Positions 1 to 12,699 of a stretch of DNA of 64,000 bases are shown in pieces (within the stretch, counting starts at the first letter, position 1; every line of letters starts with the position of its first letter). The notes below the pieces were generated by a model that was given only the letters and a program-made list of their open reading frames with translations, made no database searches and was not told the origin of the DNA. The translations under genes were made by a program, and so were the position numbers. The DNA is from Rhynchonema sp. JSB1_4. Lineage: Eukaryota; Nematoda; Chromadorea; Monhysterida; Xyalidae. The stretch is from assembly GCA_030248065.1 (NCBI GenBank), contig JASAMV010007064.1:62001-126000 (forward strand), written 5' to 3'.

Positions 1-3000
1 TGTGGTGGTCGGGACAGCAGGCGCCTTGAAACATCAGGCAAACACTGTGCTAGGTATGTGAAACATCGAAACGTGCGATCTGAGCACGAACCTCGCATAC
101 ACGCGGTGCCGATCGGACAATCGATCTGTGAGATGCAACGCTGGATGGCTGGAATGCCACTGGGACACAGCGGGTTCGGGATCGGACAACAGCCGATACC
201 AGCTGAAACATTATTTGTGTTAGTCAGCTGAATTTTGACGGACCAATGAAAAAGAAAAAAGTTGGCTAAACTGACGTTTGCACGTGGTGACCAGCGGACA
301 GCCACATTGTGACTCAATAGTGCAATCACACGGCGCACGAGGCGGCACGCCATCATCGCACAAGTCTGCGACACAACACACACCATCTAGACATTGTTGC
401 CCGGTCGGACAAGTGCTACCGCCTTGACAACGCTGCGTCGGCACGTCACCTGTGATATAAGATTGGTTACGGTAACGGACGGAAGGCGAGCAATTGTTTG
501 AGCTCCAAGGGAACACATTAAAAGTCTGTAAGTGGGAGAAAACAGTTTAGGTAAATTGCACGACCGTCTTCATGCACGAAACGTAGGAAAGTACATATAC
601 GTATGTCCATAGGCGTTCAGGAAAGTGGAAAATGCTTCTTACCGTTTTTCCTTCTGTTGCTTTGGCTGGAAAAGCGCGAATTCTAGAAAGTAGGACGGTC
701 AGTATCCAAAGTTAAAGCCGGGGAGAAAGGTCAGTGGAATTAGAACAGTTTTGAAAATACACAACATTCCAAGAAGAATAGGTGGTTTCGAAGTTTCAGA
801 GAAGGAGGCATTCGTTTAGGCACATACGCATGCATTCTCGAACCATTCGGGCATCGCCGCAACGGGCAGCACACGCCACCGACACACGTCTCCCCGGCGG
901 CACATTGGAAACTGCCGGCGCACCGTCGACTAGCCAACTCACCGTTGGGACAGCGTTGCAGCGAACAACACATACCGTTGGCACACTCCTCACCCGTCGG
1001 GCATTGACCTACACAATATGATATTAGTGATTTTTGTGTCGAAGTAGACTTGAGGTCACCATTGGAAAGTTGTCACTAAAATACCCGCTTGGGACACCAG
1101 TGGCTGCAAACCTGGTCTGGTACACAATCGACTGGCCGGTCGTCCGTTGGGACAAATTGCTGGACAACAGAGTCCTCCTTCCAAACACAGGCGATTCGCA
1201 CTTGATGGACCGCATGATGAACCAATGCGGGAACACCTGGGGCAAGAACAGATGTGGGGAAGGCAAAAGCAACAATCTTTTATTGCGATAAAAACTATGA
1301 ATAGAGTCTGTCAATTTGCCAAACTCACACTTCGATCGACGGTTCTCCAGTTGGGCACAGTGGCAGCGCACAGCATATCAGTCCGTCAATGCACTCAGCA
1401 CCGGCCGGACACACACCGCGATTGCACGGGCCTTGTGCTGGTTGACCGTTCGGACACGGGGGCATCGGGCAGCACAGACCACCTTGACAAAGGGCATTCG
1501 AGCCACACGTCTGACCCTCGTTCGTACAGCGAGATGTGGCGATGTCACCTGTGAACATCTTTGTAAAACATTAGAGAGATTCTAGCTGACTACTTTAGCT
1601 GGATCCCTTCCCAACATTGTGTACCAGATTGGCGCTCCGTCAGAACAGGTTACAGAAGCGGCGAAGTTCCTCCAGAAGAATTGAAGTAAGTCGCAGGGAG
1701 CAAACGATATTGTTGTATTATTGGTTCATGCCAGAGCGGTGAGAGAAGAGAAGTGATGCTGTTGATTTTAGTAACCTGTCGGACAAGCATCCAAAGCGCA
1801 GCACACATCATCAATACACTCCTCCCCCGTGGGGCAGCGACCCCTGTTGCACGGACCGGTGGGTTTCGCATTACCGGGGCACGTCAACGGACAACAAACA
1901 CCATTGACACATTCGGTTAGTCTGGGACAGGTGCGACCCTGGATACACAGATCGGTGGGGACGACGCCTGTGAACACGGGGCAAGCATGCATACATTGTG
2001 TAGAAGTGGGGAAGACATTCCACAAATGACTGAAGCTGTATACCTCGATCACAAGTGGGCAAGTCACAGCAGACTTCGCCGTTGATGCATTCGCTGCCCG
2101 TGGGACACGTAGTACCGCTAGTGCACAAACCGCGCACACGCCAATCCAGGGGACATTCGGGCACGATACAACAGATGCCATTGCGACATCGGCCACGACC
2201 TTGGGGACCGCAACGACCCGTGCCCGTGCATCGACCACCATCGATTTGACCTGTCAACGGGGGTTAGAGGGTTAGGATAGATTCAGGGGGTTTAAAGCGA
2301 CAGGAACCGAGCAAAACTGCAATGAAAACTGAATGTAGTCAGTTCATGCAAAAAATACGGACACAAAAGAGGTGTGTTTTCCAACCAGCATTCACCACGA
2401 CAAAAAGGTAAAAACGAGATGAAAACAAGAGTGAAAAGATTTCCGCCGGGGCATCATTGTCCCCGCGTCGGCGTCAACCTTCGGGACACTGCGGCGGCGC
2501 ACAGCAGATTCGCCCGAGCACGCAGATGTCACGATCGTTGGGACATCGACCGTTGATGCACTCCGTTGTCTCGGTGTACTGTGGGGGACAGACGGGCACA
2601 ATGCAGCATTTGTTCGCAATGCACAGACCCTCCATGTGGTCGTTGGAACACGTGCCACCGTGCGTGCTGCAGGTGCCCGTGTTGACTTGATCTGTAGCAA
2701 CAACTCAGACGAATGAAGTAACTGATCATTTGGAAACACGAAAAATAGTGCTGTCGGTGGTTTTGACAGAACGAAAGGCGGTGAGAATTGGAAAAATTGT
2801 GAAGGGCAGACAAAAATTGAAAGAAACCGTGAAAGTCAACGGAACTGCTGGATGCTATTTTGGACCAAACGTCTACTCCTGTGGAATATTTGAGGGTTTG
2901 GGGCAGGTACTGGATGGAAACCCAAAGTGTAACGGGTGACCGACAACATTTGATTTCAACCTTCTTCTGGACAGTCATTCGGCGCACAGCAGATCTGTCC

Positions 3001-6000
3001 AAGGACGCAAATATCATGTGAGGTGACGCATCGACCGTTGATGCATTCTGACACCTGCGTGGTGTCGGGGGGACAGACGGGCGTCACACAGCATTTATCG
3101 ATCACACAAACACCGTCCATGTGGTCGAACGTGCACAGCTCACCATCGTTGGCGCATGTGCCCGTCTCCATTTGACCTGCACAGCAACTCATTGATGAAT
3201 AAAGTGAATGATCAATTCAAGGAAATCAGTGCTTGGGGGTCGATGTATGGAACGAAAGAGAACTGATGAAAGGGAAAATGATGTATGATGAAAATAAATG
3301 CAGGAAACAATTGTGCTCATCCACAATCAGAATACCGTCATCGTATCAAGATCCGTTTGGGGTGGGACTATGTGTGGCGTACCTTCGGGACATTGGGGGG
3401 TCATGCAACAGATTCCGTTTGTGCAAACACCGTCGCCAGACGTGCCACACGCACCGCCCTCATTGCTGCATGTGCCGATTTGAACTTGGCCTTGAAGTTG
3501 GAATGGGGGGATGGGGTTTCGATTGGGCATAGACTTTAATGTTTGTTGTTTTTTTAAGGGAAGTTGAGATTATGCGTCGGACATGCAGATGGGCATGCAA
3601 ACCACACAGGGAAAATGGAGAAGAACAGCAAACAGGCATCGAAAAAGTTAGTTTTGAAAAAAAACGCGCCCTCCTCAACTTTTCCTTTTAACTGTACTTC
3701 TTCGGAATTACCCACTTCATCTTACTGTAGCTCGTGCCGTCCACCTTTGCGGAACTCGAGCAGTATCTTTTTGGTTTTCTGAGCGATTTAAGCAGTTTTT
3801 TGTGGTATGTGACCGAACATGCATAACTGAATGTTCAATTAACCATGCGGGGGTAACCGAAAGATCCAAACCGAAAAAGATAAATCAGTTCCTTGCGAAA
3901 TCACATAGGTATCAAACTAGAATCAACAAAATCAACATGGCACGTATGGAACGAACGCAAACCCGTAGAAACGTGTCGGAAACGCAACAACGCAGAAAAC
4001 GCAATCCCCATCAACAAAGAAAAACGTCATACCGAAACCAAGTTTTTGGGACAAACGCGCAGGTTACCTGAGGGACAACGAGCCATGGCACAACAAATGG
4101 CGTTGTTGATGCATTCGCTGCCGGCTGGGCAGTTGCCATTGATGCAGGGCCCTTGAGCCGGTTGACCGTTGGGACACGTGTCCATCGGACAGCACAGTCC
4201 CTGCGTGCACACGGCGTTCGTGCCGCAAACCTGGCCTTCGTTCGAACAACGATTCAGCGCGGGCTCACCTGAAGAGGCAATCTTACAATAAAGAGGACTG
4301 TAAACTTAACTGATCAGATCGGTGTTCTGGTTTCGGATGTTTAGTCGGTTCAGCGCGCTCCTCGTCATCCGCTTGGGCCTTAAAGACCGCCTGTGCCCTT
4401 TCAAAAGCCTTCAAGGGCCACGGTTGCAGTGGAAAGAAGTTGGTCGTTGGGATTAGTTTTAAACGCTTCTAGACAGTTAAACAATCAGAGAACGGTTCTG
4501 TAGGTATACAGCTGCCATCTACATACAAGGCATGCAGGATTATATGAAACATCGACAAGCAAACCGGTTGGACAGGCGGGTATGGCACAACAGACAGGTA
4601 TTCCCGACTCTCGGACACATTCGGCCGTGCCACTGCAGTCGCCATTGATGCACGGGCCTTGGGGCGGTTGACCGTCGGGACAATTTGGCATCGGACAACA
4701 CTTGTTGTTGATGCACACCTGTAGACGGCCACACACCTCGCCTTGGTTGGTGCAACGGCCCGATGAGGGTTCGCCTGCGCACAAACAGAAGACAGAGATT
4801 GAAAATGCAGAAGGACAGACTTGGGGTTGGCACACTTTCATGCGAGGGAGAGAGACACTTTCCAGCGAAGTACTGAAAGGCACTCCAAAAGAGCATTTGG
4901 CAAAAAGGCATATGGAATCATTGGTGATTGGAAAGAGCCAGAAATGCCTAAGTATTTTCAGATGGTGTATGCTACCTGTGGGACACGTCTCTTCACTCGG
5001 ACAGCACTGTTTGTTGATGCATTTGTGTCCGGCGTCACAGTCGGATGTCCGTGTGCACGAGTCCTTCGGCGCACTGCCATCGGGACACGTGGGTGCATCC
5101 TGCGGCGCACAGCAAACGTGCACCGGATGGAAACAGTGATGCGACGGCGGGCAATGATGGTCGACGTGGCAATGGTGTCCGTCGGGCACACCCATCGATG
5201 GGGGGCATTCGGCCGGGCAGCACACTTTGCCCTATAAATGATGAGTTAGGGTGATGCAAGTGAAGGCAGACACGTTGCTGTAGAATTGAAACATGCCAGA
5301 TATTGGAAGGGAAGGAGGAGATGGATTTGTTATTACGGAATCTGTTAAGGAAACGGCAAGGAGACAGACCATGTAGCACGATTGGCCAGCAGGACAATGT
5401 CCGTGAAGACAGGGACCGGCAGAGGGATGACCTGCGCAGATGAGAGTTTATTTTCAAAATTTGAGGTTCGAGATAGTGTGAGAAAGGTGGATAGTGAAAC
5501 TGGTAGAGTTTGAATAGTGTTACAATCAAGGCCGATTGAAACATATAGCATCATGCAAGAAGCTGTTTGGAAGGACAGATACCACCAACCAGACTGCAAA
5601 TTTGATTTTTCATCCCCGAATTAACGCGATTTTTTAGAGTTCAACATGACGATCGCTGCTTGAGAGAACAGCGTTTCAGATATAATCGCCTCCCGTGACT
5701 TGAACCAGTTTGAAAAGTTGGCTTATTTTACATAAACCAAAACCAAAACACACCTGTTGGGCATCGGAGATCGACTTGGGGCACAAGAATGGGCTGGGGA
5801 CAGCAGCTACCCTGGACACACGCTGTCAATTGGGGACAACCAACGCTGCAGGCGCACACGGCTGGCTGTCGGTTGGGGCATGGCACTGAAAGAATTATAT
5901 GGATTCTATTGATTGCACAAACTGCCAATGAATGACATAAAAAGCGTCACATGTTTTAGGGGTTTAATAAAAAAAAGTCGAGAAAGGATAAGAAGACAAT

Positions 6001-9000
6001 AGTGCAGGAAAGAATGCTCACCACACGGATTAACGGGGGTACAGTGAGGGTTTGGACCCCAGCTGTTCGGGCCCCAAACTCGGCTAACGGGCGCAGGCGC
6101 AGGAGCGGGAGCTGGATATCCAACATGGTGTGCCGGTGCGGGGAAGCCTGGAGGACTTGGGAAGCCAGGACCGGGCACGATGTAGGGCAAGCCTGCGATT
6201 GCGTGCGTTTCGTGTCCTTGCGGAAGGGGACCAATGGGCTTGCCATCCAATCCAATGATCGACATTGTTGAAGGCACGCCGGGCGCGGGTCCATAGGTCA
6301 TTGAGTGGGGCACCGGTTCTCCATGTGGATCGACCATCGGCGGTCCAGGGATCTGCATCGGAACACCATCGGGGCCGTACACGGGTCTGAGGGGCTGGCC
6401 ATCGGGACCGAGGGGACCAATGGGAAGGGAGGGATGACCTGGAAGATTATAGTTTCCACCGAATGTTTGCCTTGAAAAAATGGGACGCCCGTCGGGGCCG
6501 GCTAGTAGCTTACCGTCAGGGCCAACGGGCAGAAGTGGTCTGCCGTCGGGACCGGTCAGGGGCTTGCCATCCGGGGCGAGCAACGAACCAGGAGCACCAA
6601 AGGGATGATGTGGTGGAGCGGGAGCGCCGTGGTGAGGCATGCCCGGGGGAAGGACGTGACCGGGTGGGAAAGGGAACGAATGGTTGAGACCGAATCCGGG
6701 ATGGTGGAGAGGGTCGGTCAGATGGTCGGCCAGTGGGACGGGAATCATCAGATTTGCCGGTGGGAAAGGTTTGGGCCCGCCGCGCAGCTTGCCATTGAGC
6801 AGACCGCCATGTTGTCCATGATGACCACCGGGCACATGGTCATTGCCGGGCAGGTGACCTTCGGGACCAAGGAACGGCATCACCGGACCGTCAGGCGTCT
6901 CGTTCGGCGCCAGCGGCAGACCGTCGGGGCCCTCGGGCAATTTGCCGAGGTGGATCTTGTCGAAATGATAGCCGGGGAAACGGCCGTGCGCGAAACTCTC
7001 GGGATGTTGAATGATACTGTCGATACCGTAACCGAGACCAGCCGGCAGTTTGTCGTGTTGGCCGAGATTGCCCGTGAATGGATGGCCGTCGGGACCAAGA
7101 ATCGGCGGCAACAACAGTTTGCCGTCGGGGCCCGTCACCGGGTGCCCGTCGTGTCCGGCCATTGGCGGGTGAAGGGGATGCCCGTCAGCGCCCAAAATCG
7201 ATCGACCATCCGCGCCGACAACTGGTCTGATCGGTCGGCCTTCTGGACCCCTGAGAATGGACCTGGGCTGAATGACCCTGCCGTCGGGGCCCTGCAACGG
7301 TTGGCGAATCGGTTGGCCATCGGGACCGACCATGTTCTTGCCAGCTGACGGGTCGATGGGACCGTCAGGCCCGACCACGAACCCGTAGTACGGGTCAACG
7401 TGATAACCGGGGTAGCCTGGGAAATGAAATTGCTGGGATTTGAAAGAGATCATGCATGATTTTAGAGTTCGAAATAGGAGAGATTGTTTTACAGGCTCAT
7501 CGTTATGCACAGTGGCTAGAATTGTCATGCGAGTATTCGAATGTTTGACAGAAACATGTTAGCACTTGACATTGAAGAAAAGCGATGGAACATGCAAATA
7601 TACAGCACAATCCTGAAGAAATATTCAGATAGTTTTTCTTGGCTTCAAGTCAACCCACCTGGCACGGGTTGAGCGATCGGCAGTGGTTGCGGGTTGGGAA
7701 TGGGGGCCATTGGTGGTTGACAGCATCCCACATTCGGCACACATTGCGTGTATGACGGACAGCCGGGGTTGCACACCGTTGATATCGGGGTCACACCTCC
7801 GGGACACGGGTTCACCTGAATTATGTTTATTGATTTTTGATCGTATCGATAACCGCTCACTTTCATCAATCATAATTCAATCCAACCGGCATTGGTGGTG
7901 GTGTGATTGGCATGGGAGCGGGCAGTATGACGGGTGGCACATTGGGCAACAGTTGGCAGCATGTCTGACTTTGCGGTTGACACGTGGTCGCACCGGGACA
8001 TTGCGACTGCACACAACCACATACGGGCACTTGTCGTTGACCGCATGACGGTTGCGCTGTGGAAATAAGCGAATTTGTACAAGTTGAAAGTCTGTTGACT
8101 CGTTTGCCTCACTCAGGCATTTTATCGGAAATAAGCGAAAACTTATTTTAACGTTTTTTTGGCCACGTGCTTTATTTTATTTTGTGCTTTTTGTTTATTG
8201 CTTCTGGCATAATTTTATCACACCAGTTTAGTTTGGAAAGAACGGATTATCTATGCGAAAGTTATTTCCACATTTTTAGTGCTTCAGGCACAAATTTTAA
8301 TCACACCTCCATTGAAAATTTTCGCAGAAATTTGTTTTTGGAAATAATGTTTGTACATTATATCAATACACCAAAATGCACCAAAACAACCTTTCCACAT
8401 GCACGCTTTCTCAGTATTACTGGCCTTGAAAATCAGGCAAAGCAACACAGAGCAGTGTTTTTGTGAAACACACACACACAGCTAGCACGTTATCGCCTGG
8501 CTGACTCACACAACACACACACACAGGCAGACACACAAAGACACGTGTAGGTTTATATGGCGCTAGTCGGCCGACCAGCAGTAAGCCTCCATAGCTCAGT
8601 TGGTAGAGCGTCAGACTTTTAATCTGAATGTCCGGGGATCGAGACCCCGTGGGGGCGCACCTTTTTTATTTTTTTTGAATTCTTTTGAGCAATTGCGATG
8701 AAATGTAATTTCGGGATGTGAAATCAATTGCGTTTTTATGTGACATATTAACAATTTTCGCTTTTTCCCTTGAAAACTCACCAGCAGGCAGTGGAGCAGG
8801 AACGCACAGTTGGGCTGGTGCGCTGAACGTGGTGGATTGACCGCAGGGCATACGGGCCCATTGACCACAAGGACTCCTGGAATTGAATGTGTTTCATGTT
8901 TGCCGGAAAATTGAATGTACATTGTTCCTTCTGTTCCATCCCCAAATGAAACATCAGCCCACTACCTAGGTTAGCCAGCCCTTGCTTGAGTGGGTGCTCA

Positions 9001-10411
9001 CCATTGTCCCAGAGACAAAACAAACAGTGTGATGAATGATGATCAGCTGATGATCTAGTGTGTGTCTGTTTGGTTTGTGTTCCGATGCTTTTCGTGACGT
9101 TGCAGGGGTGTGTTTGGTTGCGTGCGGGACGCTTTGTCTGAGATCAGCCGAACAACAAACAAACAGACACAACCACAAATGTGACGAAAAGACTGAATCA
9201 ACAGCACAAGTGTGTACTTTCTCTTTCTTGTCTAAGAGGTTAGAAACAAGAGAAGTTGACTGACAGAAACCTGAGTGAACGAATATAAAAAATAGAGACA
9301 AATGTACATAATATATTACAAAAAACAGTGAGACTGACTGAGAAGGTTGTGGGGCGCATTGCATGAAATTCTGATTGCTGTGTGGATCCGGCACGAGCGG
9401 CGCTGTTTGCCAGTTGCATGGAGTGCCAAGCGATGGGTAGTAGTTGGACGCTGGAAGATAAGGAGCAAAGTTTAAACCTTGATCCCCAGATGTTTTGCAC
9501 AACAAGGACAACCCACGATCAACAAATTCAAGCTATTGTGTACTGTATGCCGTGTTAAAAACAGGTGTGTATTTCCAGAATTTTTGTGAAACAGATCATC
9601 TTTGGTGATTTCGTCGTACAAGATCTGTGTCAAATTCCAAATCTCTGTCAAGCGATTGACTTGCCACGCGAACCTTGACACGACGAGCCAGGTATCGGCT
9701 GACGTTTCACGGTGTCGCCCCGCTTCTCCTCACATCGCTGTTGGACCTCATCGAATTCGTATTTATTCGGACAATCGCGCATACGCCACGTGCCCAGGTA
9801 TTTGGCCGTGAGATTGCTGCATCAAAGAAACGCTTGGTATTTTTTGTTGTTGCTTATTTTTGTAACGACAATTTTTAAGTAAAAAACGAACAATTTCTTG
9901 ACTTCCTCTTCATCCAGGGGCGTGCACTCCCAGAATTGGCTGGAATTATCGCTTCGTTGAAAGTGTTGCACGGTCATGCATAGCCTCCCTTCGTATAGCA
10001 TTGCGGTCGGGGTGGCTGCAGCAAGTATGGAAGTGTGATTTTGACGTTTTTAGTGGTGCGATTCTCAGCAGTTAGAGTGAATTTCAAATGAGACCGTAGG
10101 TGCAATTTCGTCCCAGTGCAACAAGAGCGGTGGTGGTGGCTGGCACAAATTTGGACATTCACGTGTTACAACAAACCCGGGCTAAGGATAGCCTACCGAG
10201 TGGGCAAAACAGGTGCACCCACCAGTCAACCGTGACCGTTTGTCATTGTTTTCCCAGACAGGCGGTGCACCAGGACATCATCAGTGCGAGAATGTACCCA
10301 CCCGTACTCACCTCGACATGACGCGAACAGTGCAGCAGCGGCGATCACCAGGCCAACACAGGGCCTAAGCCTGCCAGGCTCTAGTGGTGACGTCATAGGG
10401 TCGACGTCCAT
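1..10411 (-). CDS. Large secreted EB/lustrin-type cysteine-rich repeat protein (3' end beyond window)
   Basis: Twenty-four exons join with continuous phase into at least 1,637 codons: 10312-10411, 9892-10015, 9674-9816, 9339-9450, 8782-8876, 7887-8056, 7659-7815, 6022-7416, 5754-5885, 5370-5431, 4976-5231, 4565-4774, 4068-4268, 3383-3490, 2961-3176, 2479-2691, 2044-2250, 1776-1967, 1329-1548, 1112-1236, 844-1008, 276-449, 92-202 and 1-24. Exon 1 has a hydrophobic signal-type segment (LVIAAAALFASC). Exons 2-7 are Cys-rich, including a chitin-binding-like stretch with CPNKYEFDEVQQRC. Exon 8 is one long GPDG-repeat exon. Exons 9-24 carry tandem modules of the form CPNGQPAQGPC...CP-G--C-------CC, as in EB and lustrin cysteine repeats. 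These families occur in nematode and mollusc extracellular proteins; a cuticle or matrix role is inference. The exon 2 donor (AATT|GTTCG) is weak and chosen by phase. The protein continues off the left edge. Confidence 0.85.
844..4774 (-). repeat. Tandem class 1-1 module exons of the cysteine-rich gene
   Basis: Consecutive exons 12-18 (210, 201, 108, 216, 213, 207 and 192 nt) each start and end in phase 1 and each hold about one eight-to-ten-Cys module, commonly ending CP-x-G at the splice site. Exons 21-23 behave the same way; exons 19 and 20 together restore phase 1. Such symmetrical exons can be duplicated or skipped without frameshift, so this block probably grew by exon duplication and could be alternatively spliced. 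Confidence 0.75.
6022..7416 (-). repeat. GPDG-repeat, Pro/Gly/His-rich exon 8
   Basis: This 1,395-nt exon encodes 465 residues with about 19 copies, some degenerate, of G-P-D-G-x-P/L/I (examples VGPDGQPIR, TGPDGRPLLP, IGLDGKPIG), then a Pro/His-rich tail. It contains almost no cysteine, unlike the rest of the protein. The G-x-D-G spacing is not the strict Gly-x-y of collagen. It is flanked by phase-1 introns. Its low-complexity codons also keep the antisense strand open for 247 codons (6605-7348), which I treat as a shadow. Confidence 0.8.
8467..8540. repeat. Imperfect (AC)n-rich microsatellite
   Basis: Several ACACACAC tracts are separated by short interruptions, inside the intron that also holds the tRNA gene. 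Confidence 0.8.
8585..8657 (+). tRNA. tRNA-Lys(TTT)
   Basis: A 73-nt cloverleaf can be drawn: acceptor GCCTCCA pairs with TGGGGGC (one G-U), the D arm contains TAGCTCAGTTGGTAGAGC (A box), and the anticodon stem CAGA/TCTG encloses loop CTTTTAA with anticodon TTT. The T stem CGGGG/CCCCG encloses ATCGAGA; the usual first T of the T-loop is A here. A TTTTTT run at 8662 can serve as RNA polymerase III terminator. No intron is seen and CCA is not encoded, as expected for a nuclear gene. The gene lies antisense inside an intron (7887-8782 interval) of the cysteine-rich protein gene. Confidence 0.93.
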
Positions 10412-12166
10412 CAAGGGTCTAATGGCGGACAAGGGGTACCTTGGTCCTTTGTGACGGGTTCCTGCTTGTTGTTTCGATCAGAGGTCTCGGTTTTAGGGGT
10501 TTTGAGGATAATAAAAAGGTTCTGATTGAAATTGAGGGTAGATCAGTTCAGATGTATAGGGCAGGACAGAGCGAAAAGAATGAATTACAGTAGCCGGGCA
10601 CAGTCACTCGCGGACAGGACAGACAACAAAAAGTCAAACGGGCTCGCCAGTCGTGGAATGTGGTCTCGGTATATTCGAGTCAAGGTTGGGGCAGGCCGGT
10701 CTCGGTCGAGATTCGTTTTCGGTATCTCTCTCTCTCTCTATGTTACTGCTGCAAAAAAACAACCTCAAACATTACGTACAATTGTTCACACAATGCCCCC
10801 GAGGTACGAGGGCATACCGAAATACAATAATAGACAAAAGTGTGAAACTGTGTAGATTATCGGGTGGGAGGGATGGAGCGCTAGACACCCATCTAAGAAC
10901 ACAATAATGCGCCTCTAATGCGCGGCGTGTGCGGCTGAACTGCTAAATCGACCGTGTATTGTGACAGATGAGATGATTGCTCAAACATAAACTGCTCATT
11001 CTGAAGTATAGTCCATCAAATGGACATGGGACACGAATTTTATTGAAAAGACCCAGAGTTTCCGAACATGCGCGTGTTGTTTATCTCCCACTGGCTGCCT
11101 GACGGATCTGAAAAGAGGATGTTTCAGACAGGGAATTTCTTGTCTCGCATCACGCAAAGTTTGAGTTGTGTGTGAAAAAGGCGTTGAAGCCAGCCCGAGG
11201 GCCAGATCCAGTTCGTGACACGAGCGCCTACATTTATGTGCTTGGGGTCTGTCTATTCTTCTTCTGCCCTTTACACCTGATCGTCGAGATGTTGTCGAGA
11301 TGTCAAACCATGGCTGGTATTTTCTAAACGGTTGATGATTGCGATTGCCTTGATCACACTGATGCCCATTCTTATATAGGTTCAGGAGTGGGCACGAAGA
11401 CAAGGGTTGTAATGCAACGCACAATTCTCACAAAACCTTGTAGAATCCCTGCCGATTGTCACAGATGACAGCGACCTCAATGTTATTATGGATATGTAAT
11501 ATTTACAAGCAGCTTTGTTCTCGCGGACTGGCTTTCACCAGCAGATATTACACAATGGGACACTGTCATAAGGTGCACTCAATGAACATAAGTATTGTCA
11601 GTGTGTGCAGTACCCATAAAGTGGATCCTCATTTAGATGCATCAGTCAGGCGCGGCATCTTTTATCCCGTTTTTGTATGCAGCGCCTTGGGGCTTAGGCA
11701 GGTCAGCGGTGAAAACTTTCGGCCCACCCTTGTCATGTATTGTCATTATACCTACTAGTGTACAGTTTGTTTGAGCATTGTGCAACACAAATTGTTGAAA
11801 ATATGAAATTTCTGCAAAAATACGATTGTTCTCTCTTGCCGCAGTCCAAATATGGATGATTTGATAAAAAGAAGCAAATATAGTCGACAAAATATAGCAC
11901 ATCGTACCGTAACGTCGAAAACGTAGGCGCCTCTGATTAAAAACTGCTGCAAAAAGACGCAGAAAATAATGAAATGGCAAATATTTGACCTGAAGTTGAG
12001 GTCGGATCAAAAAGTTGCCGATTTATTCTCAGTTTCAACTATAAATATGAAATGGATCACTTTAGCTACTAATGTTGGGTTGGGATGGGAGTGGTAGTCC
12101 AAAACAAGATAAAAATGGAGAAGAAACAAAACACATAAAACAGGAAGGATTGACTTAGTGCAGTGT
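10412..12166. other. Spacer upstream of the cysteine-rich gene
   Basis: No convincing coding exon is seen. There is a short (TC)n tract near 10,727-10,740. A segment at about 10,256-10,300, in the first intron of the neighbouring gene, resembles 17,998-18,040 (shared core GCACCAGG-CATC-TCAGTGCGA), suggesting a small dispersed repeat. A 142-codon minus ORF at 10,996-11,424 has no recognisable domain or splice context. Confidence 0.5.
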
Positions 12167-12341
12167 TCAGACTTCGAAATCGAGCATTGTCTTCAAATCG
12201 CCCACTTCATCGATGAGACATTCACATGTGTGGGGGGTCACGCCATTGCGAGGCTTCTATGGTCATCATTTTGCTCGAAGCCCAAACCAGCCTTGCCCAC
12301 TCTCACTTTCTGACCATTGTTTGCTGCATCTTCAATATTGA
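12167..12341 (-). CDS. 3'-terminal exons of an unidentified gene
   Basis: Two exons join in phase: 12307-12341 (donor AAA|GTGAGA) and 12167-12256 (acceptor CATAG|AAG) across a 50-nt intron. They encode an acidic tail ending ECLIDEVGDLKTMLDFEV and a TGA stop. Amino-acid composition and splice signals look genuine, but no family is recognised. Upstream, an open frame to about 12,620 contains a basic, Gln-rich stretch with a C-x2-C-x4-H-x-C cluster (CQNCNKRTHLC). It may be the preceding exon but I could not fix its borders. The 5' end of this gene is unknown. Confidence 0.4.
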
Positions 12342-12699
12342 CTTTGGCAAATTAGTCACTTGAAAAATATTGAGTGGTTTTGGGGATAAAACACAAATGT
12401 GTTCTTTTGTTGCAGTTTTGGCACCGAGGTTTGTCCAAGGATTTCTGGACTGGCTGCTTTGGTGCATTTTGTTGACTTTTTGCTTTCCGCCCACGAATCT
12501 CCCCCGGTAGCTCAGTTTGCTGCTGCCGCCACACAACAAGGTTACTCGCAACCGTGAAACCCCAAATCAAGACTGTATGTATGTATTTGTGAGCAGTAAA
12601 ACCCGTTTTTTGTGAACACAAGCATCAAATGTGGAAGAGATCCATTGAACAAAAGATGATCCTTGGATTCATAGTAGTTTGCTGAATGAAGAAAGAAAT

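Noticed and set aside
6605..7348. A 247-codon plus-strand ORF.
   Set aside because: It is exactly antisense to the GPDG-repeat exon; biased codons there suppress stops on the other strand.
6022..7416. A collagen reading for the GPDG exon.
   Set aside because: Glycine is not at every third residue over any long stretch, so it is not a collagen triple-helix domain.
10996..11424. A 142-codon minus-strand ORF.
   Set aside because: No recognisable motif, no clear ATG context and no flanking exons in phase.
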